Below are positions 11,402 to 24,100 of a DNA stretch of 64,000 bases, one piece after another; positions within the stretch are counted from its first letter, which is position 1; each line of letters opens with the position of its first letter. Origin of the DNA: Eutreptiella sp. 'Long Island Sound 2002' (taxonomy: Eukaryota > Euglenozoa > Euglenophyceae > Eutreptiales > Eutreptiaceae); the NCBI GenBank assembly GCA_964036045.1, contig OZ038380.1, positions 11,203,713-11,267,712 on the forward strand, written 5' to 3'. Position numbers and translations under genes: made by a program. The notes below the pieces were generated by a model that made no database searches, had not been told where the DNA came from, and worked only from the letters and a program-made list of their open reading frames with translations.

Positions 11402-14400
11402 GGTGGTGGTGGTGCTGGTGGTGGTGGTGGTGGTAGTGGCGGTGCTGGCGGCGGTGGTGGTGGTGTCAAGCAGCAAGTCTTGTGCATGGGAAGGCACGAC
11501 AGCAGTGCCAAGCAGGTGCTCATAACAAAGCGACTCCCATCAACAAAGTGCAGGGGTCACGCACATCAGAGGCGACCCTCAAGTCGCCACGGACCTGCAG
11601 CGTTCTCGCGTTTCCCGATGGCCCTGGGCTGCCTCCTGCCTCAGTGCCCGTCCGCTGTCGTAGGGGGTGGATCTGACGGAGGCGGACGCCGAGGCGCTGG
11701 CGCAGACGCACCACGACGTCTTAGTGGATGTGGGGCTGGCGGCCCTGCCCCTGCACCGCAAAGCAGAGCTCCTGCTGCGCTTCGGGGTCAGCGCCCGGTG
11801 CCGGCAGAGGGTCGTGGCGTGCCTCGCGGAGTTGGCCCCGGCAGCGCTCCGGGCGGTAGTGGCGGGCCTTCCGCCCTCGCAACAGCACCGCCTGCAGAGC
11901 CACGTGGCGGTCCTGCACCGGCGCCACCCGAGTGCCGCGTGCCGGGCCGTGCTGGACGCCATCGATGGTGCCACGCCTGACGACCCAGGCCCGGACCCCG
12001 GCCTTGCCCCCGCGGCCAACCTCGACGCCGGGCCCGTCGCCGCAAGTCTGCCGCACACCCCCCCTCCTCTGCCTCCCGACCAGTTGCTGGCCCTCACCAA
12101 GAAAATCGCGGAGGTCTCTGTGCAAGCCCCGGCCTTCACAGCGCGCGACCGCCGGGACTGGGAGGCGCTCCTGGCGGGCCTCCGCCTCGCGGTCCTGCAC
12201 GCGGACGGCTGGGTCGCCGTGCGGGACATCCTCAGCTTCTTGGGGGACTCGGAGGTGCTGGAGCCGCTGCTGGACCGCTCCCCCGAGTGGGTGCTGGCGC
12301 TCTTCGGGGTGGTCGCCATGGGCCTGCCCCCGCAGACGTCGCCCGGCGAGCCGGAGCCCGCCCACAACCTTCTGGAGAGCTGCGTGGCGACCGCGGTCAT
12401 GCTGGTGGTCACGCGCGCGGACGCCAAACCCCGAAGGTGGGACATGAGCCCCCTCCGCCGGTCCCCGCGGCGCGCCCGGCTGTACGGGAATGCCCTTGCG
12501 GCGCTCAGTGGGTGGAGCACGCCCGCGTGTGTCGAAGACATGGTGCTGCTGCTGCAGTCGCCGGTGCTGGGGCAGCTGCTGCGGTGCGTTGACGATCAGC
12601 CCCTCCCGCGGGTATGATCGGCACAAAGCTGTCCGCTCGATTCAACCCCAGGCTCCCGCTGCACAATTGTCATCCTGCGTACCCCCCTGCACAACCCACC
12701 ATAACCCCCCACAACCGGTCGCAACCGGCCACAACCGTCCAAGAGCCTCCCCAAGCGGCCACAATGTTGCACAGCTGCCCACAGTCATCCACAACAAGCG
12801 TCCACCATCCCTCACAACCGCCCGCAATCCACCCACAGTCCGTGCGCAGGTCCTGTAGAACACCGCACAAACCCCCGCAGTCTACACCCCCCAAACCAAC
12901 CCTCCAGAGCTGTCCACAGTTTTTGTCACAAGGTGAAATATACGGCGGGGCGGTGCAACATACGCAGGTGGGGCTTGATTTATACTAACTAGAACCAACT
13001 AGTTCCAGTGGTGACTCTTGTGATTCAGCATGTTCAACTTCTGATGAGGAAGACAAAATACCACAGCCAATATACGAGATGTACCCGAATCATGTGTTGA
13101 AGATGAAGTTGAGGAGGCCGAATGTACTGGGGCCCCAAAGGAGGATTTGTTGTCCTGGTTGGCCAAGTGTAAGCCACAATCGGCTGGTTATTGAGCGTGA
13201 TTCCGGCGATGGCTGGGATACATTGCGGTCATTGAGACTTATGACTGCAAACGACATGGCTGATTTGACCCTCCTTCCGGGGCATTGCCGTTTACTGGTG
13301 GATACTTTGAAGGATGTGTAGTGTGGGGCTTGGCCTGGTGGGGCGCTAATATAGTGATGTTAGCCTGGAAATGACCAGGGGGTCTTGTGCTCTTCAACGT
13401 AAATACCCCCAGCACCAGTGTTCTAGTATGTTCCCATTTCAGGTACACAATTGCACCCAACTATGCACAAGCGTGCGTAGTGCGCAACCGTGCACCCACA
13501 TGGTGCGCAACCGCGCACACCCGTGCGAACGGTTGTAGCCACATGTCTGTCCACAACCCTCCACAACCCTCCACAACCCTCCACAACCCTCCACAGTTTT
13601 CCACAGCCCTCCGCAACCCTCCACAATGTCCCACAACCCTCCACAGCCCTCCACAGCCCTCCACAACCCTCCACAACCCTCTACAACCCTCCACAACCCT
13701 CTACAACCCTCCACAGCCCTCCACAGCCCTCCACAGCCCTCCACAACCCTCCACAACCCTCCACAACCCTCCGCAACGCCCCACAACCACCCACAACTCT
13801 CAGGTCCTGGCGCTGTTTCGCGTACTGCGCCCCCTGTCGGACGCTGCCTGGCTGCAGGACGACGCCGAGGGAGACGTGCCGCAGCCGCACACCGTCACCC
13901 GCCTCGTGCAGGTCTGCCTGGATTGCGGCTCCGACGCTGCCGCGGTCATGCTCGAAGTCGCCTCGCGCGCCCTCGGCCTCCCCCAGACGCGCATAGCAGA
14001 GCTGTACCTCTTGCACCGGCAGGACCCCGAGGAGGAGGGAGGCGCCCTGTCTGGCCGCGCCACCGGGAGCGGCACCGGGAGCGGCCCCGAGCCCGGCAGC
14101 GGCCGAGGCTGGGGCGCGGTGACAGCCTATGGCATGGTCCTCGACGTGCTGCTCTCCTCAGACCTGTTCTACCGGCACCTCCCCATCCCAGGCCCTGAGG
14201 GTGGGCCCAAAGTCACCTTCAGCGACACGACGTCAGACGTGACCATCTACGACCGCGTGTTCCACGGCCGCGAGGCCGAGCCGTACCACGCCGCGCTCCT
14301 GGCCAAGCTCGCGGCGCACGTCCCCCCGCGGCACTTGGCGGTGCTCCTGCGCGGCTGCCTCACGGCGCCGGACCGGGGGCTGCAGGCGGACAACGTCGTG

Positions 14401-17400
14401 GCGCTGCTCGGCGCGTACATCGACCACCTCCGCCCCCCTCACCCCATCACCAGCGTCCGCCGCGGCCTGCGGCCGTGTCTTGCGCTTCCCGCGCCCGACC
14501 CCGCGCCGCCCCCCGGCCCCTTGAGCCCGGCAAAGCTCTGCGACGTGGGCGGTCTGGAGGCGGGGTACGCCCCGGAGGCGGCGGCGGCGGCGCAGCAGCT
14601 GGACCCCGAGTGCGCGGCGGGCCTCGTCGATGTGGCAGTGGAGGCGGTGGTGCGCGCGCAGGGGGAGGGGGACGGGCCAGGGGAGCCGGCCGCGCACGCG
14701 GCGTACCGTGCGCTGCTGTTCGTTTGCAGCCTCGGGGATGCCCACGTGGCGGCGGTGGTGCGGCAGGCGTGCCGGCGGTTGAAGGTCTGCGCGCAGCCGG
14801 CGTGGCGGGCGGTGTACAGCGACGTCCTGATGTTCCTCTACAAGGCCTTCAGCGCGCAGCCCACGATGCAGTGGCCACACTTGTCAGAAGGTGTGTTGGT
14901 GCTGGAGTTTGTGGTTGTGGTTTGTGGTCGTGTTTGTGGTCGTGATTCTGGTCGTTGTTGTAGTTCTGGCTGTGGTTGTGTTGGTGGTTGTGTTGGTGGT
15001 TGTGTTGGTGGTTGTGTTGGTGGTTGTGTTGGTGGTTGTGTTGGTGGTTGTGTTGGTGGTTGGTGGTTGTGTTGGTGGTTGTGTTGGTGGTTGTGTTGGT
15101 GGTTGTGTTGGTGGTTGTGTTGGTGGTTGTGTTGGTGGTTGTGTTGGTGGTTGTGTTGGTGGTTGTGTTGGTGGTTGTGTTGGTGGTTGTGTTGGTGGTT
15201 GTGTTAGTGGTTGTGTTGGTGGTTGTGTTGGTGGTTGTGTTGGTGGTTGTGTTGGTGGTTGTGTTGGTGGTTGTGTTGGTGGTTGTGTTGGTGGTTGTGT
15301 TGGTGGTTGTGTTGGTGGTTGTGTTGGTGGTTGTGTTGGTGGTTGTGTTAGTGGTTGGTGGTTGTGTTGGTGGTTGTGTTGGTGGTTGTGTTGGTGGTTG
15401 TGTTGGTGGTTGTGTTGGTGGTTGTGTTGGTGGTTGTGTTGGTGGTTGTGTTGGTGGTTGTGTTGGTGGTTGTGTTGGTGGTTGTGTTGGTGGTTGTGTT
15501 GGTGGTTGTGTTGGTGGTTGTGTTGGTGGTTGTGTTGGTGGTTGTGTTGGTGGTTGTGTTGGTGGTTGTGTTGGTGGTTGTGTTGGTGGTTGTGTTGGTG
15601 GTTGTGTTGGTGGTTGTGTTGGTGGTTGTGTAGGTGGTTGTGTTAGTGGTTGGTGGTTGTGTTGGTGGTTGTGTTGGTGGTTGTGTTGGTGGTTGTGTTG
15701 GTGGTTGTGTTGGTGGTTGTGTTGGTGGTTGTGTTGGTGGTTGTGTTGGTGGTTGTGTTGGTGGTTGTGTTAGTGGTTGGTGGTTGTGTTGGTGGTTGTG
15801 TTGGTGGTTGTGTTGGTGGTTGTGTTGGTGGTTGTGTTGGTGGTTGTGTTGGTGGTTGTGTTGGTGGTTGTGTTGGTGGTTGTGTTGGTGGTTGTGTTGG
15901 TGGTTGTGTTGGTGGTCGTGTTGGTGGTTGCGGTGGTGCTGCTGCCAGTGCTTGGGTTCGTGCCCGCATTTTGTGCAGGCGTCACCCTCGCGCGGAGTGT
16001 GGGCCGGCCCGCGCTCAGCGAGCGCCCGGCGATGAACGCGGCGGTGGACGGGCGCGTCCAGGCGTGCTGCTTTGCGATCGTGTCGTACCAGTCGTGGAAG
16101 CATCGGCGGGACTCCGGCAGCGGGATTCCCCCCGAGGAGCTGGTGGGGCAGGCGTACGCGGAGCTGTGCCTTGCGGCCACGAAGCATCCCCTTCTGCTGG
16201 TCCGCCACATGCCCTCAGTGCTGGTGCTGCTGCCCGCCTGGCGCCCGAACACGCAGGTGTGCCCCTCTGGTAGGGCCCCTGTAGGCCCCCTGCACAGCCC
16301 CCGGGCGCCCCCAGTGTGCCGTGCTCCCTCTGTGCTGCCCTGGCCGCTGGTTCTGCGCGTCTGACTGCCCCCTGTGTCTGCGGTATCCTCGCATGGCCCC
16401 TGCTTGCCCCCCGCACCCCCCACCCACCCACCCACCCTGGTTCCACCCACGCGTTCGCTTAGCGCACCTGGATCAGGCTTTGCCCCGGAGGAGTCCCTCT
16501 CAGCCGGCAAGCGCTGGGAAGCTCTGTACGGCCGTGCTGGTGCGGCGCGGTGTCTCCCATGCCATCACGGGCGTTGCGTGGCTTGGGCACCCACATCGCT
16601 TTCCCGATACCGCGCTGTGTGCAGATGGCCGGCCGAACATCAGACAGGCACTAGGACCTCGCTGTGACAGTGCGTTTCGCCAGTGTTCTTCAGCCACCAA
16701 TCTGCATCCCCCCCCCCCTCTTCTCTTTGCAGTTATGGGCCTTTGAGGGGGTGCAATCCAGTAGCTCTTGGTGCGTGGCGGTGTTGAACGGGGTCAGTCT
16801 ATCAAAGGTTCCACCCACACCTTCGCTTAGCTCACCTTCATTACCCCCCCCCCCCCTCTGCAGGGCTGTGTTTGACAAAGGGGATGGTTCTGATGGTCGT
16901 TTTCCACGAAGGACAACCCGCGGGTGTCGGTGGCAGGGGTGTGGGTGGGTTGACGACGGTATGTGGCCAAGCAACGGCAGTTGGTAGCCATCCAACGGCA
17001 TTTGATGGTCCACGGGCTCCAGTTGGCCGGGATCTGACCGCCGCTCCTGCCCGGCCGGTGCACTGTTGAGGTCCTGCCGCACTGGAGCCCCCCCCTCCCC
17101 CCCACGCCCCAAGCCCGTTTTTGTTGCGTAAGGGACAGCCCTGTCCCCGGTGTATGGTGCGCCATCGGTGCTCCCCTTGTGTGCCCTCTGCCCTCCGTGC
17201 CCCCAATCTCCCAACAGACCATGACCTCCATGGCTCTGTGGTGTACCGGTGAAGAATCCGGAATGGAGGCCCTGTCGTAAGGCAGGACATCCAACCAACA
17301 GGTGCTGGGATTGAATCCCAGGTGGGGCACACAGCACAGGGGCTAGGGATTTCTTGAAGCCCTCGTGAAGCGGAAGGGATTCATGATAGCAGTTCACTGG

Positions 17401-20400
17401 CGCGGAGAGCACCCCAGTTGTCCTATCTTCCTCCTTGCGGCCGTCTAAAATCGTGGAGGAAGGGAGGCGTGTGTACGTGTGTATGTTTTTCGGGGGCCTG
17501 TTGTGCAGATGTGGGAATCCTCTACATTCCTGTGCCCTTTGTGTTTGGCCTGTGTGTGTGTTTGTCTGTCTGACCCCCACAGCCGCCCAGGGGCGCGTGA
17601 CCTCGCTGTGGTGTGGGGGTGTAAGCGGGGGGGGGGGGGGTTCCCCAGGCTAACACGTAATCTGGGGGCGACCCAGTCTCAGCTACGGCGGCTGGGTCGC
17701 GGGAGTATAGCATGCGCCCCATCCCTTGCCGGCCACCGTGAGGCAGCCACGATGGCACAGGGCGGGCTCCACCGGGGCGTGGCGGTCAGCAGGGACGTAC
17801 GCGGCCTCCCTGTGGTCCTGCCCACCCCAGGGCTTGTGTGTCTCCTCTCCTCTCCCCCTGCACCTCCATTCGCCCTTCACAAGGGATCCTGGGGTCATGG
17901 GAGGACGAGATTGGAGTGTGGGATCATGAAGGGCTTCGTGGGGGGCCCTTCAGCCTCGTGCTGGCCACCGTGGGAGTAAGGGACAAGAGGAGTTGGAGGA
18001 GACGCAGCGGGCGGGAGATGCTCCCCACCACTGCGTCTCAAATCGGATCGACGGAGGAGCCCCCCCCCCAGCTATTACTCGAGAGATATGGAGGGGAGTG
18101 AAGACGGATTAGTGATTAGCACCAGCCAAATAGCCGCTGAAGGGTGGATGTGGGGTGGAGTGGGTACTCCGGCATTGTGTTTTGGCCACCAATGCAAGCC
18201 TCGCTGAAACTTGACGTCTTGCTTCAAACAGAGTGAGTAGATGCCACACCACACGTGTGCATACTCGTGCATGCTCGTTCTAGCATGGGATCACAAGGGG
18301 CTTTGAGGAGGCCCTTTCGGCCTTGCGATGGCCACAATGGGAACAAGGGGAGTGGTCTTTAACTGTTACCTCGGTCTGCAATGAAGGGGGCTTCTTTGTG
18401 TACGGTTTGAAGTAAGGGGTGGCCCCCCAACAGCATAAACAGCCTAGCTCCGCCTCGAGCGGGGCGTCGGCCGCCCTATGAGCGGCATGTACAGGTGAGA
18501 ATGATGTTGGCTTTGGTAAGGGCTCCCAAGACTCCGAGTGCCCATCTTTCGTAGCTATTGAGAGGGGTGCCGAGTCAGGCGAGTCGGCCTTTTCCTTTGG
18601 TTCAGCGGGGGGCGCCATCCTTGCGCCTCGGGCTCTTGACGATGGGTTTTGCGGGACACGTGTTCCCGTCTTGGGTGATTAGTGGGGGGCGCCATCCCCC
18701 CACTTCGGTGTGCTTCTGGTCGTCTTATGGCACACACGTCCCGTCCTCTGTGTTGAGTGGGGGCCGCCATCCCCCCACTTCGGTGTGCTTGTGGTCTTCT
18801 TATGGGACACACGTCCTGTCCTCTGTGTTCAGTGGGGGGCGCCATCCCCCCACTGGGCCGCCGGCTTGGGTAATGTCCAGTGGGATGTCCACCGGCCGGG
18901 CGGGGGTAGGGTCACCCGATGGGGTATGAACGGGGCTTCGTGTTCCCGGGTTGGCGGGTACACCCGAGTCCCCCCGACATGCCATGGTCAAGGGGATAGG
19001 GGTGCCCAAAGGGACACCACCCCAGCGACCAACTCTTGGCATGGACCCACACAGCGGCGGATACACCTAAGTCCCCCCAGTCTGTGCAGGCCGTTTTGGG
19101 GGATAGGGACGCTCGGTGGGAGGGTTATACGGGGGGACGTCACGACCTCCCCCCGTCCCTGCACAGTGGCGGCTACACCCGAGTCCCCCCGGTCTTGAAC
19201 AAACCGTTTCGGGGGATAGGGACGCCCGGTGGGAGGTTTGCACAGGGGACGCCGTGATTTCCCCCCGTCCCCATACAGCGGCGGTCACACCCGAGTCCCC
19301 CCTGTCCTTTAGTAGATTGTTTTGGGGGATAGGGACGCCCGGCGGGTGGGTAACGCGGAGGGACGCCACGTGTTCCCCCGTTCCCACATAGCGGTGGCTA
19401 CACCCGAGTCCCCCCGGTTTTGAGCAGACCATTTTGGGGGATAGACACGCCCGGTGGGAGGTTTGCACGGGGGACGCCGTGATTTCCTCCCCGTCCCCAT
19501 GCAGCGGCGGTCACACCCGAGTCCCCCTTGTCCTTTAGTAGATTGTTTTGGGGGATAGGGACGCCCGGCGGGTGGGTAACGCGGGGGGATGCCACCCCCC
19601 CCCCCCCGTCTCCACACAGCGGCGGTCACACACGAGTCCCCCCAGTCTGGCGGACCTTTTTGGGGGATAGGGGCGCCCAGTGGGAGGGTGATACCGGGAG
19701 AGGCCTCTTTCTCTCCCCCGTTGTGGGCAGAATGCCTGGGGGATAGAAGCGCCCAGTGGGAAGGGGATACGTGGGGAGACCTCGTTCTCCCCCTGCCCCC
19801 CACACGGCGTCGCATACACCCTAGTCCCCATGGTCCTGGTCAGGCCGTTGTGGGGGGTAGGGACACCCGGTGGGAGGGTGATACGGGGCGACGAATACAC
19901 CTGCTTCCCCCCCCGTCCGGGGAGGCCGGTTTGGGGACGGGGCGCCCAGTGGGAAGGGGATACGGGGGGACACCACCCGCCCCCCACCAACCCTCCGCCG
20001 AACATGGTTGAGAAGAAGGTGCGAGGAGTAGGGGGCCCCCCAAAGTCTGTTTTGGCCCTGCCTGAGCCTCAGCAATAAGGCAGGTTGCGCCTGGGTTTGT
20101 TGGCTAGGGGCCAGAGTGGCACCGGCCCGGAGGGGTGGGTGGCCTGCAGGCCTGACACAGAGCGCACCCCACGGCACTACCGCGATTTGTGCTCTGGGGG
20201 GGTTGTGGGAAGGGCTCACCGTCCATCAGGGTGTGCAAGAGACACGCATTCCCTGCAAGGGCTTGCCGTTAATGCCCAAAGTGTACTGGACCCGGGTGTG
20301 GGGAAAGGCTAGCATACGAGGCACCTGTACTCCCACCGCATCAGCACTTTCCTGGACGCCCTGTTGCACGACGCCGACAGGGTGGCCAAACGTCAAGCCC

Positions 20401-21079
20401 AAGTGGCCCAGTTGCATGTGGGATGGATCCAGGGGCTCCAGAAGCCCCGGGTCTGTGTTACCCACAACTCCGTCCACGTGCACAACCTCAGGGGGGGTGG
20501 CAGATCGTGCCGGAAGTGGAGCCGCCACTCCGCCTCACCCCCCTATCTGTCCCCTGGGGGGACACCATCGGCGCGTGGGGCGGAAGTGCACGCGCACTGC
20601 GTGGGCCAGGGAACAATGGGGAGGAGACGAAGAGGAGAACCGCCGCCATGATGCTGCGCCGAACGGGTCGGGACAGAGACCCCGCTTGTCGATCGAAGGC
20701 CAGATCGATGAGGGCCGGCAGGCACCATGGGGTTGTGTGGCGGGTGCGCCCTACCGGGGGACCGCATCTCCTCCTCCTCCTCCTCCTCCTCTGTTTGTCA
20801 TGTGTGTGTGATCCCCACTCAGTCTGTGTGTGTCTGCGTGTTTGTCTATGTCTATCCGCACGGGTGTGGGTGTCCGTGTCTGTGTGTCGGTGTCGGTGTG
20901 TGTGTGTGTGTGTGTGTGTGTGTAGGTCTGGTGAAGGTTGGTGCCTGCTGTTGTAGTCGCTATACCTCGCACACTCTTTGACAGACCGAAAGGCGTCTAG
21001 GACAGCTCTGCTGTCCCTGTGGAGTTTTTCTCCGGCCGCTTTTCTTGTCTTGTTGTTGTTTCGCGGTTCTCAACGTGTG

Positions 21080-21135
<56 letters not shown>

Positions 21136-24100
21136 TTACCAAAAGGCAATGGCCGGGATGACGTAGCAATGGGAACTGGTAGACGGGTAGGCCCTGACAC
21201 CGAACCCCAATTGAAGCCGTATACCCTGTGGTGGGGCTGGCTGCTGTGCAGGGCCCGCCCCTGTGCGGACCTGCACACCCTCCATCGAGGGTGGTCCTTG
21301 GCTTGCTTTGCCTCTCCGCCCGACGGTGGAGCTGCAGCGCTTGGAGGGCCTGTGTGTTGGTGCCTGGGAGCCGCGCTCGGGCTTCAAGGAGCGCGCCTGG
21401 TGCCTGTGTGCGCCTGGTGTGTGTGTGTCTGTGTGCCTCTATGCAAGTACCGAGGCAGACCCACATGCGCCACCCCCCTCCCCCCCCGCCCGCCTGCAAG
21501 GCAGTGCACACTGGAACCATAGATGGAGCACACGGGTTATGGACTGACGGAACTGTGGAGGCCATGTGAAGGCAGGCGCGGCTGGAGCTACGTGGCGGAT
21601 CCAAACCTGACCTTTGAGCCCCCCAGGGTACGGGGCGCATGAATGTGAAGCCTGTCAGTCAGTGCTGGCAGGGGAGGGGATGTGACCAGGATAGAAGCTG
21701 CAATTGTGAGCAGGGGATTAAACATTCCTCTCTCGCAACACTCTCCAGCAACACGATCCCTGGCACTCCCCGTCCCTTCTGTGCAGGTATATGTCCCCCC
21801 CAGAAAAGCATACAGCCCAGGGGCACGCCTCCACAAAACACGCCTCCACAAAACACGCCTCCACAAAACATACCTCCATAAAGTACACCTCCATAAAATA
21901 CCCCTCCACAAAACGCACTTTTACAAACACAGCGAAGTGCGTTAAATGGAACGTACCAACGGGCAAACCTGGTCCACCTTCATGGCTCACCACCCCCGGT
22001 GTGTTCGTCGCCCCACCCACGCTGTCCGTCTGCCAGCCAGACCTGTCCATCATCGTTCCCTACACGTACACAACCTCGTTTGCACTGTTCCTGAGTGTGT
22101 ACGGCTTGAGATGCAACCGACTCTCGACAATCTTTACTATGGACATCAGAATTTGTTTGCTTTTGTGCCAAGTTGTGTATATCGGCTTTGCTGTTTAGCC
22201 TTCGTCGCCTATTCCCCGGTGTGTGCTCACTTTGTTTGTGGTCTGTGTGTTGCCAAACGTGGGCTCTTGGTGTCCCTGAGGCCGCAGGTACCCTCAAGAG
22301 CCGGGGTTTGCGGGGGTTCGCAGCCCCGGGGCCCTGTCTAGCAGCAGTGCAATGCAGGCGTGGGGCGGGCGACGCCCTGTGCAGTTCCCAGGCACTGTGT
22401 GGCCCTGCTATCACCTGAGGCCTCAGCGAACGGACTGGAAAGGCACGCAGCCACCTGCCGGCGTTGAGGCCCTGATGCGTGTGCGGCCCCTCTGTCCCTC
22501 CCGCACGCCCCTTTTGTATGTCGCCGGTGCAGGTCCGGTTCCACCACGGCCCCCACGTGCGGTACATCATGTTCCTGAAGCTGATGAGCAAACTGGGCCC
22601 GCAGCTGCTGCACGAGTGCGGCCACCTCGACGGCATCCTGGAGGCCCACCTGGTCCCCTTCCTCCAGGACGTCGCCTCGGGCCCCACGAAGGTCGCCCTC
22701 GCGCGGCAGGAGTACCGCGACAAGTACGAGGGCCGGTATGCGACGGAGAAGGAGAAGGCGCAGCTCCAGGCGGAGCGCCAGCAGACCGACGCCGAGGAGC
22801 GCGAGGCGGTGCGCGAGGTGGCGCTGAACATCGTGGCGTTCCTCGTGGACTGCCTCGTGACGGTGCGCGCGCGCGGCGTCGGGCCCGCGGGCCCGCACGC
22901 GGTGCTCCTCCGGCACGTGCCGCTGCTGCAGCAGGTCCGGCAGAGCCTGCACGAGGGGCCGCCGGACAGGGGGGCGCCGCCCCCGGACGCGCGTGCGGCC
23001 GGACCGCCGCCCGACGGGAGCGGCGCCGCGCTGCTGCCGCCACCCCCTCCGGACCCCGGGGGCGGCTGCGCGCGGCTGCTGGCGCTCCTGCAGGACCCCG
23101 CGCAGTACTGCGGCGGGGCGGCCGCCCCGGGCCCCAACCCCATGTCCTTCACCGCCCCCCGCGCCGAGCCCGCGTTCGCCCTCTCCGGGCCCAACTCCGT
23201 GTTGGCCCGCGTGACCGCCCCGGCACCGGCGGCGGACGGGGCCGCGACGCCGGTCGACGGCGGCGACGCCGGCGACCCCGCGGCGGCCTCGCTCCCGTAC
23301 ATCGCGGCCGTGCTCCCGCTCGCGGGGCACCTCGCGAACCTCGTGGGCACGCTGCGGACCTACACCAACAGCCTGGGCCACTGCGCGCACGCGCCCGCCG
23401 TGCTCGCGGCCGGCGGCGGCCCCGCCGCGCACGCGACGCCGGACGTCTGCTCGCCCTTCGCGACCGCCCTCCTGAACTTCGCGACGTCGCCGACGCTCGA
23501 CATGGCGCCGCAGCAGGAGTACCTGATGGTGGACGACGCCGGGGGGCGGGGGGGCGAGGCCAAGGTGGACCCGGTGCTGCTGGTGCGGGAGGTGCTCCAG
23601 CTCGTGCAGGCCCTGTTCGACCAGACGGACCTGCACGCGGCCGTCGAGGGGCTGTGCGCGGCGCGGCACGAGGCGGTGGTGGGCCTCGTGGAGCAGTGCG
23701 TGCTGCTGCTGGCGCACGACGTGGACCTGGACGACCCCCAGGACCCGGTCGCGCTCGCGTTCGTGCACCGGGACCACCACTCGTACGCGGGGGCCGGGGA
23801 GGCCGGGCTGGCGGGGGGGGGGGACCCCGACCCGTACGCCGCGATCTGGACGAGCTGCCTGGAGCTGGTGTGGCAGGCCCTGACCCTGAACCCGTCCCTG
23901 TACGCCCTCGTCATGCCCACGTACGTCGCTGCGCTGGCGGGCGCGCGCGACTGCCGCCGCGTGGCCGTCGGCTACGCCGCGCGGCTCTACACGTACGCCG
24001 AGGAGTACAAGCGGCCGATCCTGCACGCGCTCTGGGCGCTGTGCAGCCTCCCGCGGCTGGAGGAGGAGGGGGGCAACGGGCTGCGGCGGCAGGCGCAGGG

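Larger units (their letters stand above)
7830..11663 (+). other. intron 3 of the INTS1-like gene (3.8 kb)
   Basis: No phase-compatible exon was found. It holds a direct duplication (8301-8358 and 8749-8806), a copy of a dispersed repeat (9097-9563), a tRNA-like fragment (9955-10010), C/G runs, a motif shared with 58.0 kb (11040-11080) and a (GTG)n tract (11343-11463). Confidence 0.6.
12612..13803 (+). other. intron 4 of the INTS1-like gene
   Basis: Both ends are rich in CACAACC-type minisatellite sequence (about 12660-12930 and 13540-13800). Between them is an AT-richer block (about 12945-13440) with a short open frame, which looks like an insertion. The 3' satellite runs to within a few bases of the CTCAG acceptor. 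Confidence 0.7.
16257..22532 (+). other. intron 6 of the INTS1-like gene (6.3 kb)
   Basis: Phases at both ends are 0 and the INTS1 match is continuous across the junction, so no exon is missing. It contains dispersed repeat B (16735-16860), a tRNA-like SINE (17228-17335), two minisatellites (18603-18856 and 18945-20005), an exon-like fragment (20322-20480), TG/TCC microsatellites (20759-21131) and a 15-bp CTCCACAAAACACGC-type array (21822-21920). Confidence 0.7.

Noticed and set aside
11296-11525. Polyproline and poly-valine/glycine frames
   Set aside because: They are translations of the (GTG)n repeat.
14960-15940. Long open frames encoding poly-CVGG, poly-VVVL or poly-NTTT on both strands
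   Set aside because: They are translations of the 12-bp minisatellite, open only because the unit length is a multiple of three.
18945-20005. CRISPR-like array
   Set aside because: Units are ~113 bp and diverge throughout. There is no short constant repeat with unique spacers, and the genome is eukaryotic.
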